DNA of 64,000 nucleotides from JBKBUF01 sp046290815 (GTDB lineage Bacteria > Bacteroidota > Bacteroidia > Cytophagales > Cytophagaceae), in assembly GCA_046290815.1 (NCBI GenBank), contig JBKBUF010000009.1, positions 1 to 64,000 on the forward strand, given 5' to 3'. Below, piece after piece: positions 15,255-23,949 of the stretch. The notes under the pieces are model-generated. The model did not search any database. It was not told the origin of the DNA and saw nothing but the letters and a program-made list of their open reading frames with translations. How positions within the stretch are numbered: the stretch's first letter is position 1; the number at the start of each line of letters is the position of its first letter. A program made the translations under genes and the position numbers.

Positions 15255-16832
15255 TTATTTATTATATTTTTTAGCAAGATCCTGAGCAACTTTCTTCAAT
15301 ACACCTGTAACTGAATCATCAATTTTACCGGCTCTGATAGCATCAAGTGTATCTTTATGTTGAACCTTAAGGAAATTAGAAAATTCAATCTCAAAAGCTT
15401 TCACCTCTTTTACAGGAACGTTATCAATAAATCCATTAGTAGAAACATAGATTATTGCAACCTGTAACTCAACAGGCACAGGAGAATATTGAGCCTGCTT
15501 CAGTATCTCAAGATTTCTTCTACCTCTTTCGATGATAAGTTTGGTAGCAGCATCAAGATCAGAACCGAATTTAGCAAAAGCCTCAAGTTCTCTGAACTGA
15601 GCCTGATCAAGCTTAAGCGTACCGGCAACCTTTTTCATTGATTTGATCTGTGCAGCACCACCCACTCTTGATACAGAGATACCTACGTTGATGGCAGGAC
15701 GAACACCGGAGTTGAATAAATTAGTTTCAAGGAATATCTGTCCGTCTGTAATAGAAATTACGTTAGTAGGGATATAAGCAGAAACGTCACCAGCTTGAGT
15801 TTCTATAATCGGAAGAGCTGTCAAGGAACCACCACCTTTTACCACTTCTTTAAGTGACTCAGGAAGATCGTTCATATTCTTAGCAATCTCGTCTGATGCA
15901 ATTACTTTTGCAGCTCTTTCAAGAAGACGGCTATGAAGATAGAATACGTCACCAGGATAAGCTTCACGTCCCGGAGGTCTTCTAAGAAGCAGAGAAACTT
16001 CTCTGTAAGCTACTGCCTGTTTTGAAAGGTCATCATAAACTACAAGTGCAGGCCTTCCTGTATCTCTGAAATATTCACCTATAGCTGCACCTGTAAACGG
16101 AGCGAAGAATTGCATAGGAGCAGGATCTGAAGCGGAAGCTGAAACAACAACTGTGTAATCCATTGCTTTTCCTCTTTCTAATGCTGCTACAATCTGAGCA
16201 ACTGTACTTGCCTTTTGCCCTACTGCCACATATATACAAAATACCGGTTGTCCTTTTTCAAAAAACTCTCTTTGATTAAGAATTGTATCCAGAGCAACAG
16301 CCGTTTTACCTGTTTGTCTGTCACCAATAATAAGCTCTCTTTGACCTCTGCCAATTGGAATCATAGAGTCAATAGCTTTAATACCTGTTTGAAGAGGCTC
16401 ATTTACCGGCTGTCTGAAAATTACACCGGGAGCTTTTCTTTCAATTGGCATCTGATAAGTTTTACCAGCAATCGGGCCTTTTCCATCGATTGGATTTCCA
16501 AGTGTATCCACCACTCTGCCGACCATTCCTTCACCCACATTTACGTAAGCGATTTGCTTAGTTCTTTTTACAGAATCACCTTCTTTGATGTCGCTGTAAT
16601 CTCCAAGCATTACCGCACCTACGTTATCTTCTTCAAGATTTAGTACTAGTGCTCTTAGCCCGTTTTCAAACTCAAGCAATTCACCTGACTGAGCTTTGGA
16701 CAAACCGTAAATACGTGCAACACCATCACCCACCTGCAACACTGTACCTACTTCTTCTAATTCTGCTTCTGTTCTGAAGTTGGATAACTGCTCTCTTAAA
16801 ATCGCAGAAACCTCATCTGGTCTTACTTCCAT
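15255..16832 (-). CDS. atpA: ATP synthase F1 alpha subunit
   Basis: A 525-residue non-catalytic nucleotide-binding subunit of F1. The P-loop GDRQTGKT (~172-179), the ALVVYDDLSKQAVAYRE block and the alpha/beta signature PAINVGISVSRVGG are present, as is the arginine-finger neighbourhood. Length is normal for the family. It lies between atpH (2-nt gap) and atpG (2-nt gap). Confidence 0.98.
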   Translation of the reverse strand: MEVRPDEVSAILREQLSNFRTEAELEEVGTVLQVGDGVARIYGLSKAQSGELLEFENGLRALVLNLEEDNVGAVMLGDYSDIKEGDSVKRTKQIAYVNVGEGMVGRVVDTLGNPIDGKGPIAGKTYQMPIERKAPGVIFRQPVNEPLQTGIKAIDSMIPIGRGQRELIIGDRQTGKTAVALDTILNQREFFEKGQPVFCIYVAVGQKASTVAQIVAALERGKAMDYTVVVSASASDPAPMQFFAPFTGAAIGEYFRDTGRPALVVYDDLSKQAVAYREVSLLLRRPPGREAYPGDVFYLHSRLLERAAKVIASDEIAKNMNDLPESLKEVVKGGGSLTALPIIETQAGDVSAYIPTNVISITDGQIFLETNLFNSGVRPAINVGISVSRVGGAAQIKSMKKVAGTLKLDQAQFRELEAFAKFGSDLDAATKLIIERGRRNLEILKQAQYSPVPVELQVAIIYVSTNGFIDNVPVKEVKAFEIEFSNFLKVQHKDTLDAIRAGKIDDSVTGVLKKVAQDLAKKYNK

Positions 16833-16834
16833 AA

Positions 16835-17395
16835 TTAATATTTAGATATGAATGGATTATCTTTAAACTTATTTCTAATTCTTGATAGTTTGGTTTTTAT
16901 AGACTCATCAACCTGTCTGTCCTGACCTACTCTTAAAACGAATCCTCCAATAATTTCCTCATTAACGACTTCTGTCAAATTAACTTTTTTGCCTGAAACA
17001 CCGGAAACCAGATTAACAAATGACTTCCTTTGATCATCTGTTAATGGAACTGCGGTAGTTACGACTGCAGATTCTATACCTTTTACAATTCGGTACTGCT
17101 TGATAAACTCTTTGGTAATCTCAAACAAATAAGCTTCTCTGTTTTTTCTTGTTATTATCTCAAACATTGACATTGTAAGCTTATTTACTTTACCGCCAAA
17201 AAGAGACTTTAGTATGGCTAATTTTTTATCGTGACCTACGATAGGGTTTTTAAGAATTCTCACCAGCTGCTTGTTGTTTTCACAAACAGCAACAAACCCT
17301 TCCATATCTTTTTGAACATCCTCAAGTACACCCTGTTCCTTAGCAAGTACTAAGAGGGATTTTGCATACGGCGCCGCTACTCTTGATTCATGCAT
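16835..17395 (-). CDS. atpH: ATP synthase F1 delta subunit
   Basis: A 186-residue stator protein linking the alpha3beta3 head to the b subunit. Family features: N-terminal RVAAPYAKSLLVLAKEQG and C-terminal GGFVLRVGQDRQVDESIKTKL. Position between atpF and atpA is the standard order. Confidence 0.95.
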   Translation of the reverse strand: MHESRVAAPYAKSLLVLAKEQGVLEDVQKDMEGFVAVCENNKQLVRILKNPIVGHDKKLAILKSLFGGKVNKLTMSMFEIITRKNREAYLFEITKEFIKQYRIVKGIESAVVTTAVPLTDDQRKSFVNLVSGVSGKKVNLTEVVNEEIIGGFVLRVGQDRQVDESIKTKLSRIRNKFKDNPFISKY

Positions 17396-17413
17396 AATCT
17401 TGTAGTTTTTCTC

Positions 17414-17908
17414 TTAGTTTAATTTAGCGTCCTTTAGATATTCAGACACAAGTTCCTTTTGTGCTACTTCGTTAGATAATTCTTTTCTAAGAAGTTTTTC
17501 AGCTATTTCCAGCGCCAAAGTCGCTGCCTGATTTCTTACCTCAGTAATAGCTGCCTGCTTTTCGTTATTGATGGTCATTTTAGCAGACTCAATAATTCTG
17601 TTACTTTCTGACTGTGCCTTTTCTTTAGCTTCATTGATAACACTGTTGGCAACAGTCTGAGCATCTCTTAACATTTTATCTCTTTCCATTCTTGCCTGCT
17701 GAAGAAGGGCCTCATTTTGAGCCTGAAGATTTTTCATTTCTTCTTTTGCTTTCTCAGCAGCTAACAATGCTCCTTCGATTGTAGCTTCTCTTTCCTTTAG
17801 TGCACCTGTAATTGGTTTCCATGCAAACTTTGCCAATAGAAACAAAACAATCAGGAATGTAAGCGTATGCCAGAATAATAATCCAAAATCAGGGGTAACT
17901 AGATTCAT
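17414..17908 (-). CDS. atpF: ATP synthase Fo subunit b
   Basis: A 164-residue peripheral stalk subunit: one N-terminal TM helix (~8-28, LLFWHTLTFLIVLFLLAKF) and a long Ala/Glu/Lys-rich coiled coil to the end. WKPITGALKERE is typical just after the membrane. It is separated from atpE by 104 nt that contain a large hairpin. Confidence 0.96.
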   Translation of the reverse strand: MNLVTPDFGLLFWHTLTFLIVLFLLAKFAWKPITGALKEREATIEGALLAAEKAKEEMKNLQAQNEALLQQARMERDKMLRDAQTVANSVINEAKEKAQSESNRIIESAKMTINNEKQAAITEVRNQAATLALEIAEKLLRKELSNEVAQKELVSEYLKDAKLN

Positions 17909-17954
17909 AATTTTATAATTCTAAATTTTTATATCAGTTTCTTTTAGCTTAACC

Positions 17955-18005
17955 TTAATTACTCCTGTAATTTGGCCTAATGCCGCAGTTACAGGAGTTA
18001 ATTTT
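17955..18005 (-). other. Large inverted repeat between atpE and atpF
   Basis: Arms TTAATTACTCCTGTAA (17955-17970) and TTACAGGAGTTAA (from 17989) pair over about 13-15 bp with one bulge, and the loop holds a small GGC/GCC stem. It begins just after the atpE stop. No U-tract follows, so it looks more like an mRNA-stabilising or processing hairpin than a terminator. It could raise the level of c subunit over the downstream subunits. Confidence 0.6.
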
Positions 18006-18012
18006 AAAATGA

Positions 18013-18264
18013 CTATTCAGTTCTGAAAGATATCAGAAGACAAACAACCACTGCAAAAAGAGCAACACCCTCGATGAAGGCTGCAGCAATAAGCATTGCA
18101 GTCTGAATTTTTCCGCTTTCGGATGGTTGTCTAGCAATTGATTCAACAGCAGAACCACCGATTTTTCCGATACCAACGCCTGCGCCTAATGCTGCAATTC
18201 CGGCACCGATACCTGCTCCTAGAAGAGCAAATCCTAATTCGATTAAAAATAATGCATTCAACAT
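18013..18264 (-). CDS. atpE: ATP synthase Fo subunit c
   Basis: An 83-residue two-helix proteolipid forming the rotor ring. The Gly/Ala-rich first helix (GAGIGAGIAALGAGVGIGK), the ARQP loop and the ion-binding Glu of helix 2 (AAAFIEGVALF) are clear. The Glu is followed by Gly rather than Ser/Thr, and helix 1 lacks the Gln of sodium-type rings, so it should be proton-coupled. Confidence 0.97.
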   Translation of the reverse strand: MLNALFLIELGFALLGAGIGAGIAALGAGVGIGKIGGSAVESIARQPSESGKIQTAMLIAAAFIEGVALFAVVVCLLISFRTE

Positions 18265-18296
18265 AATTGTACTTATTTATTGGTTAAACTAAAATT

Positions 18297-19340
18297 CTAT
18301 CCTATTAAATGATCTTCTGCTTCGTGGCCATGATGATGATCTTCTGTCGCATTGGCAAAGTACATAGCACTCAAAAGCGTGAAAATGTAAGCCTGAAGAA
18401 TTGCAACAAATAGTTCAAGGAAACTCATGAACAATGCAAAAGGAAGACTAAGCCCGCTTGCCCACACACTGTTAAATACAAATATCAACCCAAGCAAACT
18501 CAATATAATAATGTGCCCCGCAGTTATGTTCGCAAAAAGACGGACCATAAGAGAAAATGGCTTTGTAAACATTCCGACAATTTCTATAGGCACTATTAGT
18601 GGTTTCAATGCCATCGGTACTCCCGGAGGATTAAAAATGTGACCCCAATAGTATTTATTAGCACTGAAAGTTGTGATTAAAAAAGTCAATACCGCCAAGC
18701 TCAAAGTTACTGCTATGTTTCCTGTTAGATTTGCGCCGGTTGGAATTAAACCTAACAGGTTGTTAAACCAGATAAAAAAGAAAACTGTAAGAAGGTATGG
18801 AAGGAATCTTTCATATTTCTTTGGTCCGATAATACTTCTGGCGACATCATCTCTTATATAAATAATGATAGGCTCAAAAAATGACTGAATTCCATAAGGT
18901 GCTTTATTCTTATTGTTTTCATACCTTCTGCCGATTGTAATGAAGATCCCTAATAATAATGCAGCACTGATAAACATGGAAAACACATTCTTTGTAATCG
19001 AAAAGTCATACACTTTTTCACTTTTATCAAGGGCATGAATTTTCTCGTGATGTATTTGATACCCGTTGTAGGTATGCTCAGGGTTGTGAAACTTTGAAGA
19101 CGAAAAAACCACAAGGCCATTTGTGGTGGAATATAAAATTACAGGTAATGGTAATGTAATATGAGAATGACCTATCGTTGCAAAGTGCCACTCATGGGAG
19201 TCCATAATGTGGTGAGTAATCATTTCACCGGGATTGAAACTTTCGCTTTTTCCATGCTCTCCATCCTGAGAACTTCCTGCGAAAACCGGATCGGCTAAAA
19301 TTGCCAGAATAATGCCAACAATTACAGATAATTTCTTCAA
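18297..19340 (-). CDS. atpB: ATP synthase Fo subunit a
   Basis: A 347-residue membrane half-channel subunit. Residues 1-21 look like a cleavable signal peptide, followed by a His-rich external region of ~100 residues. This long N-terminal extension is seen in Bacteroidetes and makes the protein longer than the ~270-residue E. coli one. The essential Arg lies in SLMVRLFANITAGH (~265), and the last helix (ELFVAILQAYIFTLLSAMYF) is canonical. The C-terminus is also His-rich (DHHHGHEAEDH). It lies between a small membrane protein gene and atpE. Confidence 0.96.
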   Translation of the reverse strand: MKKLSVIVGIILAILADPVFAGSSQDGEHGKSESFNPGEMITHHIMDSHEWHFATIGHSHITLPLPVILYSTTNGLVVFSSSKFHNPEHTYNGYQIHHEKIHALDKSEKVYDFSITKNVFSMFISAALLLGIFITIGRRYENNKNKAPYGIQSFFEPIIIYIRDDVARSIIGPKKYERFLPYLLTVFFFIWFNNLLGLIPTGANLTGNIAVTLSLAVLTFLITTFSANKYYWGHIFNPPGVPMALKPLIVPIEIVGMFTKPFSLMVRLFANITAGHIIILSLLGLIFVFNSVWASGLSLPFALFMSFLELFVAILQAYIFTLLSAMYFANATEDHHHGHEAEDHLIG

Positions 19341-19343
19341 AAT

Positions 19344-19742
19344 TTACTCCTTTTTAATTTCGGCCCGCAAGTTAGCCAATAAAGAGTAAATTTCAAACGA
19401 AGTATATATAAAGTAAAGAATAAAAAAATTGATTACGAATGCCCAAACATTTTCAGGATGCAAATATACAATTAAAAATAGGTAAAATACCGAAAGCAAG
19501 AACCGCAACCCCATTGATCCCATATAATAGATGTGAAAATCAATAGCTTTGTCTTTAAGTCCTTTTCCTGCGATCCAATGACTCACCAAAAGTATGGTTA
19601 AAATAAACCCTTGGGTTATCCATATCTGAGGCTCAAGAATATGCTGGGGATACGTTGTTCTCAGGGCTAGAGTAAGCCCGGAAGTACAAATAAGTATTGT
19701 TAAAATCCCTTTATAAAAAAGGCCATTACTAATCTTAGTCAT
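19344..19742 (-). CDS. Small four-helix membrane protein, AtpI-like position
   Basis: A 132-residue protein with four hydrophobic segments, located between the AtpZ-like gene (8-nt overlap) and atpB (3-nt gap). Its place and size match the AtpI/UncI slot of ATP synthase operons, whose products help assemble the c ring. The sequence itself gives no diagnostic motif. The call rests on position and topology. Confidence 0.65.
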   Translation of the reverse strand: MTKISNGLFYKGILTILICTSGLTLALRTTYPQHILEPQIWITQGFILTILLVSHWIAGKGLKDKAIDFHIYYMGSMGLRFLLSVFYLFLIVYLHPENVWAFVINFFILYFIYTSFEIYSLLANLRAEIKKE

Positions 19743-19962
19743 TATTATTCATGAGGCTTTTTATAACCAGGTATATGGATGCCACAACTGCAAATAACAA
19801 CAAAAAAATAGTAAATAGATGACTTTTTACCTGGAAATGTGCATCCAGCTTCATACCGGCCCAGGCACCAAGTACCATGGTGACTATCATCTGGACAGCC
19901 ATCCCTGAATACTTAATGTAAGAATTAAGCGGTTTTTTCTTCTCTGAATCCTTCGGTTCCAC
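19735..19962 (-). CDS. AtpZ/AtpI-family ATP synthase accessory protein
   Basis: A 75-residue protein with two TM helices (~18-36 and 47-68) and a charged N-terminus. The segment MVLGAWAGMKLDAHFQ resembles the G-x-x-x-G-x-x-L-D motif of the AtpZ/AtpI family, implicated in ring assembly or cation transport. It starts with GTG at 19962, inside the end of the bactofilin gene (38-nt overlap in another frame); the next Met would remove much of the first helix. Confidence 0.75.
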   Translation of the reverse strand: MEPKDSEKKKPLNSYIKYSGMAVQMIVTMVLGAWAGMKLDAHFQVKSHLFTIFLLLFAVVASIYLVIKSLMNNND

Positions 19963-20341
19963 CTATCGTTATTTCTTTTAAAGTTGCACCCATTTTGCAC
20001 TGGCCATTGAAGGTCGCACCGGATTCCATTACCATTTTATTGGTAAAAATATCACCCAGGATTACGGAAGTAGATCTTAGAATCAGGACATCTGAAACCT
20101 CAATTTTACCTTTAACTTCACCTGCCACTTCCAGATTCTGGGCTAAAATATTTCCCTCCACCTCAGACGACTCACCCAGTACAATTTTAGATTTACATTT
20201 TATATTACCTTTGATTTTCCCCTCAATCCTTATATTTCCAAAGGTTTCAAGATTACCTTCCAGTACTGTTCCTTTGGCAACATTGGTCGTGCCGGAGCTT
20301 AGATCTTCCATTTGACCTTTTTGGTTTTTATTATTGAACAT
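19925..20341 (-). CDS. Bactofilin
   Basis: A 138-residue cytoskeletal protein. The core (~20-115) is a right-handed beta-helix built of short repeats (GNLETFGNIRIEGKIKGNIK, then VEGNILAQNLEVAGEVKGKI), flanked by disordered ends. Bactofilins polymerise without nucleotide and scaffold cell-wall enzymes at the membrane. The gene follows a LytM-like gene by 5 nt, the usual bactofilin partner, and runs into the ATP synthase genes. Confidence 0.9.
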   Translation of the reverse strand: MFNNKNQKGQMEDLSSGTTNVAKGTVLEGNLETFGNIRIEGKIKGNIKCKSKIVLGESSEVEGNILAQNLEVAGEVKGKIEVSDVLILRSTSVILGDIFTNKMVMESGATFNGQCKMGATLKEITIGGTEGFREEKTA

Positions 20342-20346
20342 AGCGT

Positions 20347-21201
20347 TTAAAATTTAATATAATTATTAGGATCTGCTGGTTTTCCTTTATGCCAGATTTC
20401 AAACTTCAAAGTAGGGTTTTTCTGAGATTTACCTGCAGAAGAGAGTAAGCCTATTACCTCGCCCCCCTTCAGGTTCTCTCCCTTTTTCTTTAATACCACT
20501 TTTAACTTTCTATACACCGAGATTAAATTATCCCTATGCTGGACCACAACAATATATCCTTCATTTGTTACCCAACCTGTATAGATTACAGTACCATCTG
20601 TTACCGTTTTTATTGGTTGGCTGTCATAACCGGATAACTCAACACTAAAATTTTTCCCTGGACTAAATCCGTTAACCATTGAACCTTCCACCGGTGGAAA
20701 CATGAAAAAATCTGTCCTGAGTTCTGCAACAGGCTTCACCTTACTAGTCAGGGACTTATTATTTTCAAATTGCCTTCTGAAGATAGAATCCACTGTTGAT
20801 ACGTTAGATAGCTCCTTTGGTTCGATCTTCTTTTTAGGGTCGGCTGCCACTTTTTCTACCGCGGTTTGAACCGGAACACCCGCCATAATCAGCTTAATGT
20901 CATTTATATACCTATCTTTTTTTTCCATTTCAAAGCCCAAAGAATCGACCTTTGCGGATAACAGAATAATTTTCTTGTTGGTTTCCATTCTTTTGTGCCT
21001 TGGATCAAAAAGAAAAGAAAGAATAGAAGTACTGAGATAAAAGCAAATAGAAAAGACTACAGTTAAAAAAGTTACCCCAAAAACAATTATTTTCGCATAA
21101 TTGAAACTGAAAGTACGTTTTTCAGCAAAATTTTCTTCATTACGAATAATTAAAAGAAATCTGTTCGTTAACCAGTTATATAAAGTTTTTTTATGTTTCA
21201 T
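20347..21201 (-). CDS. LytM/M23-like protein with lost zinc site
   Basis: A 284-residue bitopic protein: TM helix at ~37-60, a short coiled coil (~75-105), a linker and an M23-like beta fold (~165-284). The fold is recognisable (TVTDGTVIYTGW, GGEVIGLLSSAGKS, LKFEIWHKGKPADP), but the zinc and catalytic residues of M23 are replaced: N184 and E188 in place of His and Asp of HxGxD, K232 for the His of YAHL, and T264/K266 in place of HLH. Only H222 remains. It should be non-hydrolytic, like the EnvC-type regulators of amidases. It is the first gene of the unit bactofilin - ATP synthase, divergent from the SprE-like gene. Confidence 0.85.
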   Translation of the reverse strand: MKHKKTLYNWLTNRFLLIIRNEENFAEKRTFSFNYAKIIVFGVTFLTVVFSICFYLSTSILSFLFDPRHKRMETNKKIILLSAKVDSLGFEMEKKDRYINDIKLIMAGVPVQTAVEKVAADPKKKIEPKELSNVSTVDSIFRRQFENNKSLTSKVKPVAELRTDFFMFPPVEGSMVNGFSPGKNFSVELSGYDSQPIKTVTDGTVIYTGWVTNEGYIVVVQHRDNLISVYRKLKVVLKKKGENLKGGEVIGLLSSAGKSQKNPTLKFEIWHKGKPADPNNYIKF

Positions 21202-21322
21202 TGGTTAATATTGTCTTACCGAAAGACCTAAATCAGTTAGAGGTAAGTTGTAGATTTATTACTGTTGAAAACGTGGCAAATGTTATTACCAGCACATATT
21301 TAATAAAAATATCCTTAAAATA

Positions 21323-23947
21323 TTGTCTAAGCATATCAAATTTTTGAAAACATATACTTTTTATTATCTCATTTTCCTGCTCCTTTCAGGGGTTATATTT
21401 ATTTCATGCTCCGCAGAAAAAAACACCTTTGCAAGCAGGACCTACCATAATCTAACCGCCAGGGACAATGCTTACTTCCTTGCAAGGGAAAGGATGAAGG
21501 AGGTTGACAAGGAAATCGATAAAATGCGGGTTGAAGATTACAACCGTGTTATTAACATTCTTTCGCCTGTAGACACCACAAAACTTAAAGCACAAAGTGC
21601 CCAGCTTGAGGATATACTTAAAAAGGCTTCTCTCCCTATCCAGAAACACAAGAATAGTAAATGGGTGGATGACAGTTACATTATAGTGGGGAAAACCAGA
21701 TTTTATCAGGGAGAATGGCCAATGGCCATCGAAACCTTTAAATATGTCAATTCAAAAAGCCCCGATGATTATGCAAGACATGAAGCCCTGATAAACCTGA
21801 TGAGGCTATTTTTGACCGCCGAGATTTATGACAATGCCCAGGGGGTGAATGACTATCTCAAAAAACAAAAACTAAATAATGTCAATAAAAGAGAATATCA
21901 TCTGACATTGGCGCAATTTTATCTCATAAAGGAAAATTACAAGGAATCGTTAAAAGCACTCCAGGTTGCATTGCCTTATCTTAAAAAAAGAGATAAAAAA
22001 TCAAGAATGAATTTTATTGCAGGCCAACTTAACCAATTACTTGGCAATGATTCGGCGGCATTTAAGCATTATAAACAAACCTTAAAACATAATCCACCAT
22101 ATGAACTGTCTTTTTATACAAAACTATACATGGCGCAGGTTACCAGTTTGAAAAAACAATCGGATAAAAGAAGGATAGAAAAGTATTTTAAAAAATTACT
22201 AAAAGACGAAAAAAACGAAGAGTATAAAGATAAGATATACTATGAACTTGCAAGGTTTGAACTAAAACAAAACAACATTCCAAAAGGAATTGACTATTTA
22301 AAGCAATCGGTAAGTGTAAGCAAAGGAAATAACTATCAAAAAGCATACTCCTACCTTAAGTTGGGAGAATTGCATTATGAAAAGCTGCAGAAATACGAGT
22401 TGTCCAAGCTTTATTACGACAGCGCGGTTGCCTTACTCGACAAAAATGATAAGAATTATAAATTAATTGCCAACCGACTGGAAGACCTGACAGAATTTGT
22501 GCAACAGATAAAAATAATTCAACTGGAAGACAGTCTTCAGAAATTGGCAAAAATGGATAGTGTTACACTCGCCAAACATATTGATAATGTCATTGCTCAT
22601 GAAGCAGAGGAACTAAAGAGGCAGGAGGCAATTGCGAAGAAAAAATCAGAGACAGTAACAACCCCGACTTCAAACCTCCCAGGCTTTCCGGGAGAATCGC
22701 AGGGAAATTGGATTTTTGACAATCCTGTAGCATATTCAGCAGGGAAAATCGATTTCCAGAAAAAATGGGGGCAAAGAAAGCTGGAAGATAACTGGAGACG
22801 ATCACTTAGAGAAAAAAACGACTTTGACAATCCGGATGATAGCAATGTAGTATTGACCTCTATGGAAGAGAAAGACAAATCGAAAAAAGACAAATCTTCC
22901 GCCGAACCTGAAGCTGTTGACAAATCCCCTTATTACAAAAACATACCCTTTACAGAGGAACAAATGATAGCCTCAAACGCCAGAGTAGAAAAAGCCATGT
23001 TCCAACTCGGAAAAATTTACCATCAAAAACTTGAAGAGGAGCGAAATGCTATTGAGACTTACAATACCTTTCTTGGACGTTTTAATGAAAGCGAACTAAA
23101 GCCCGAAGTCTTATATACCTTATATCTTATCTATAAAAACAAAAATAACAATAAGTACGAAGAGTATGCTGATATTTTACATAATCAGTTCCCCAATTCC
23201 ATCTATTCCAAGCTGATAAAAAACCCAAACCATCTTTCGGATAGTAAAGAACTTAACAAGATTATTAACGGTTATTATAAGCAGTCATATGAACTCTACA
23301 AAAAGGGTAGTTATTTTGATGCAGACTCGATTCTAAAGTTCATCAAACGCAATTATCCGGACAATGACATAAATGACAAAGTTGCTTTACTTGAAATAAT
23401 GATCATCGGTCAAACTAAAAATGCCCTGATTTACAAGGCAAAACTTGAGGAGTTTTTAACACAATATAACACGAGCAGTACAGTACCGGTGGCTAAAGGC
23501 CTGCTTGCTGCAGCAGAACAATATATTGCTGATAAGAATACCAAGGGAGAGTCAGTTTCAGAGGAGCAAATTAAATTCAGTACCGAGGTAAAAGACAAAA
23601 GTCACTTGTTTATCATCCTTGTTGAAAAAGGAAGCAAAAAAGAAAATGACGTTCTGAAAACTATCAAAGACTTTAACAAAACCAATGCTTCAGGTGAAAC
23701 CCTCACCACTGAATTAATATCCGCCAACGAAAATATGGATTACATTTCTGTAAAAACTTTTTCGGACAAATCCATGGCCATGATTTATCTTACACAATTA
23801 AAAAATTACAAACCATTTGAAAGCGTCTGGAAAAGTTATGGAATTGACCCTATGGTAATTACAGAAGGAAATTTTGAATTATTATATAAAACATCAGGAA
23901 ACAACAAAGTGTATAGGGAGTTTTTCCACAATAACTATAACAACTAA
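21323..23947 (+). CDS. SprE/PorW-like T9SS lipoprotein
   Basis: An 874-residue TPR-rich lipoprotein. The N-terminus has a hydrophobic signal (YYLIFLLLSGVIFISC) with a lipobox Cys near residue 29 followed by SAEKNTF. Tetratricopeptide-type helices fill ~100-400 and again 540-760, with a Pro/Ser-rich linker between. Length and layout match SprE (Flavobacterium) and PorW (Porphyromonas), which couple the GldKLMN motor and rings to the SprA translocon. The start is TTG at 21323; an in-frame stop lies upstream at about 21266 and no ATG precedes the signal. Two bases separate it from the PBP1A gene. Confidence 0.82.
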   Translation: MSKHIKFLKTYTFYYLIFLLLSGVIFISCSAEKNTFASRTYHNLTARDNAYFLARERMKEVDKEIDKMRVEDYNRVINILSPVDTTKLKAQSAQLEDILKKASLPIQKHKNSKWVDDSYIIVGKTRFYQGEWPMAIETFKYVNSKSPDDYARHEALINLMRLFLTAEIYDNAQGVNDYLKKQKLNNVNKREYHLTLAQFYLIKENYKESLKALQVALPYLKKRDKKSRMNFIAGQLNQLLGNDSAAFKHYKQTLKHNPPYELSFYTKLYMAQVTSLKKQSDKRRIEKYFKKLLKDEKNEEYKDKIYYELARFELKQNNIPKGIDYLKQSVSVSKGNNYQKAYSYLKLGELHYEKLQKYELSKLYYDSAVALLDKNDKNYKLIANRLEDLTEFVQQIKIIQLEDSLQKLAKMDSVTLAKHIDNVIAHEAEELKRQEAIAKKKSETVTTPTSNLPGFPGESQGNWIFDNPVAYSAGKIDFQKKWGQRKLEDNWRRSLREKNDFDNPDDSNVVLTSMEEKDKSKKDKSSAEPEAVDKSPYYKNIPFTEEQMIASNARVEKAMFQLGKIYHQKLEEERNAIETYNTFLGRFNESELKPEVLYTLYLIYKNKNNNKYEEYADILHNQFPNSIYSKLIKNPNHLSDSKELNKIINGYYKQSYELYKKGSYFDADSILKFIKRNYPDNDINDKVALLEIMIIGQTKNALIYKAKLEEFLTQYNTSSTVPVAKGLLAAAEQYIADKNTKGESVSEEQIKFSTEVKDKSHLFIILVEKGSKKENDVLKTIKDFNKTNASGETLTTELISANENMDYISVKTFSDKSMAMIYLTQLKNYKPFESVWKSYGIDPMVITEGNFELLYKTSGNNKVYREFFHNNYNN

Positions 23948-23949
23948 AA

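Noticed and set aside
14365..19340. Missing atpD and atpC as a sign of operon damage
   Set aside because: Bacteroidetes commonly encode beta and epsilon subunits at a separate locus; the genes present are intact and the operon ends with a terminator.
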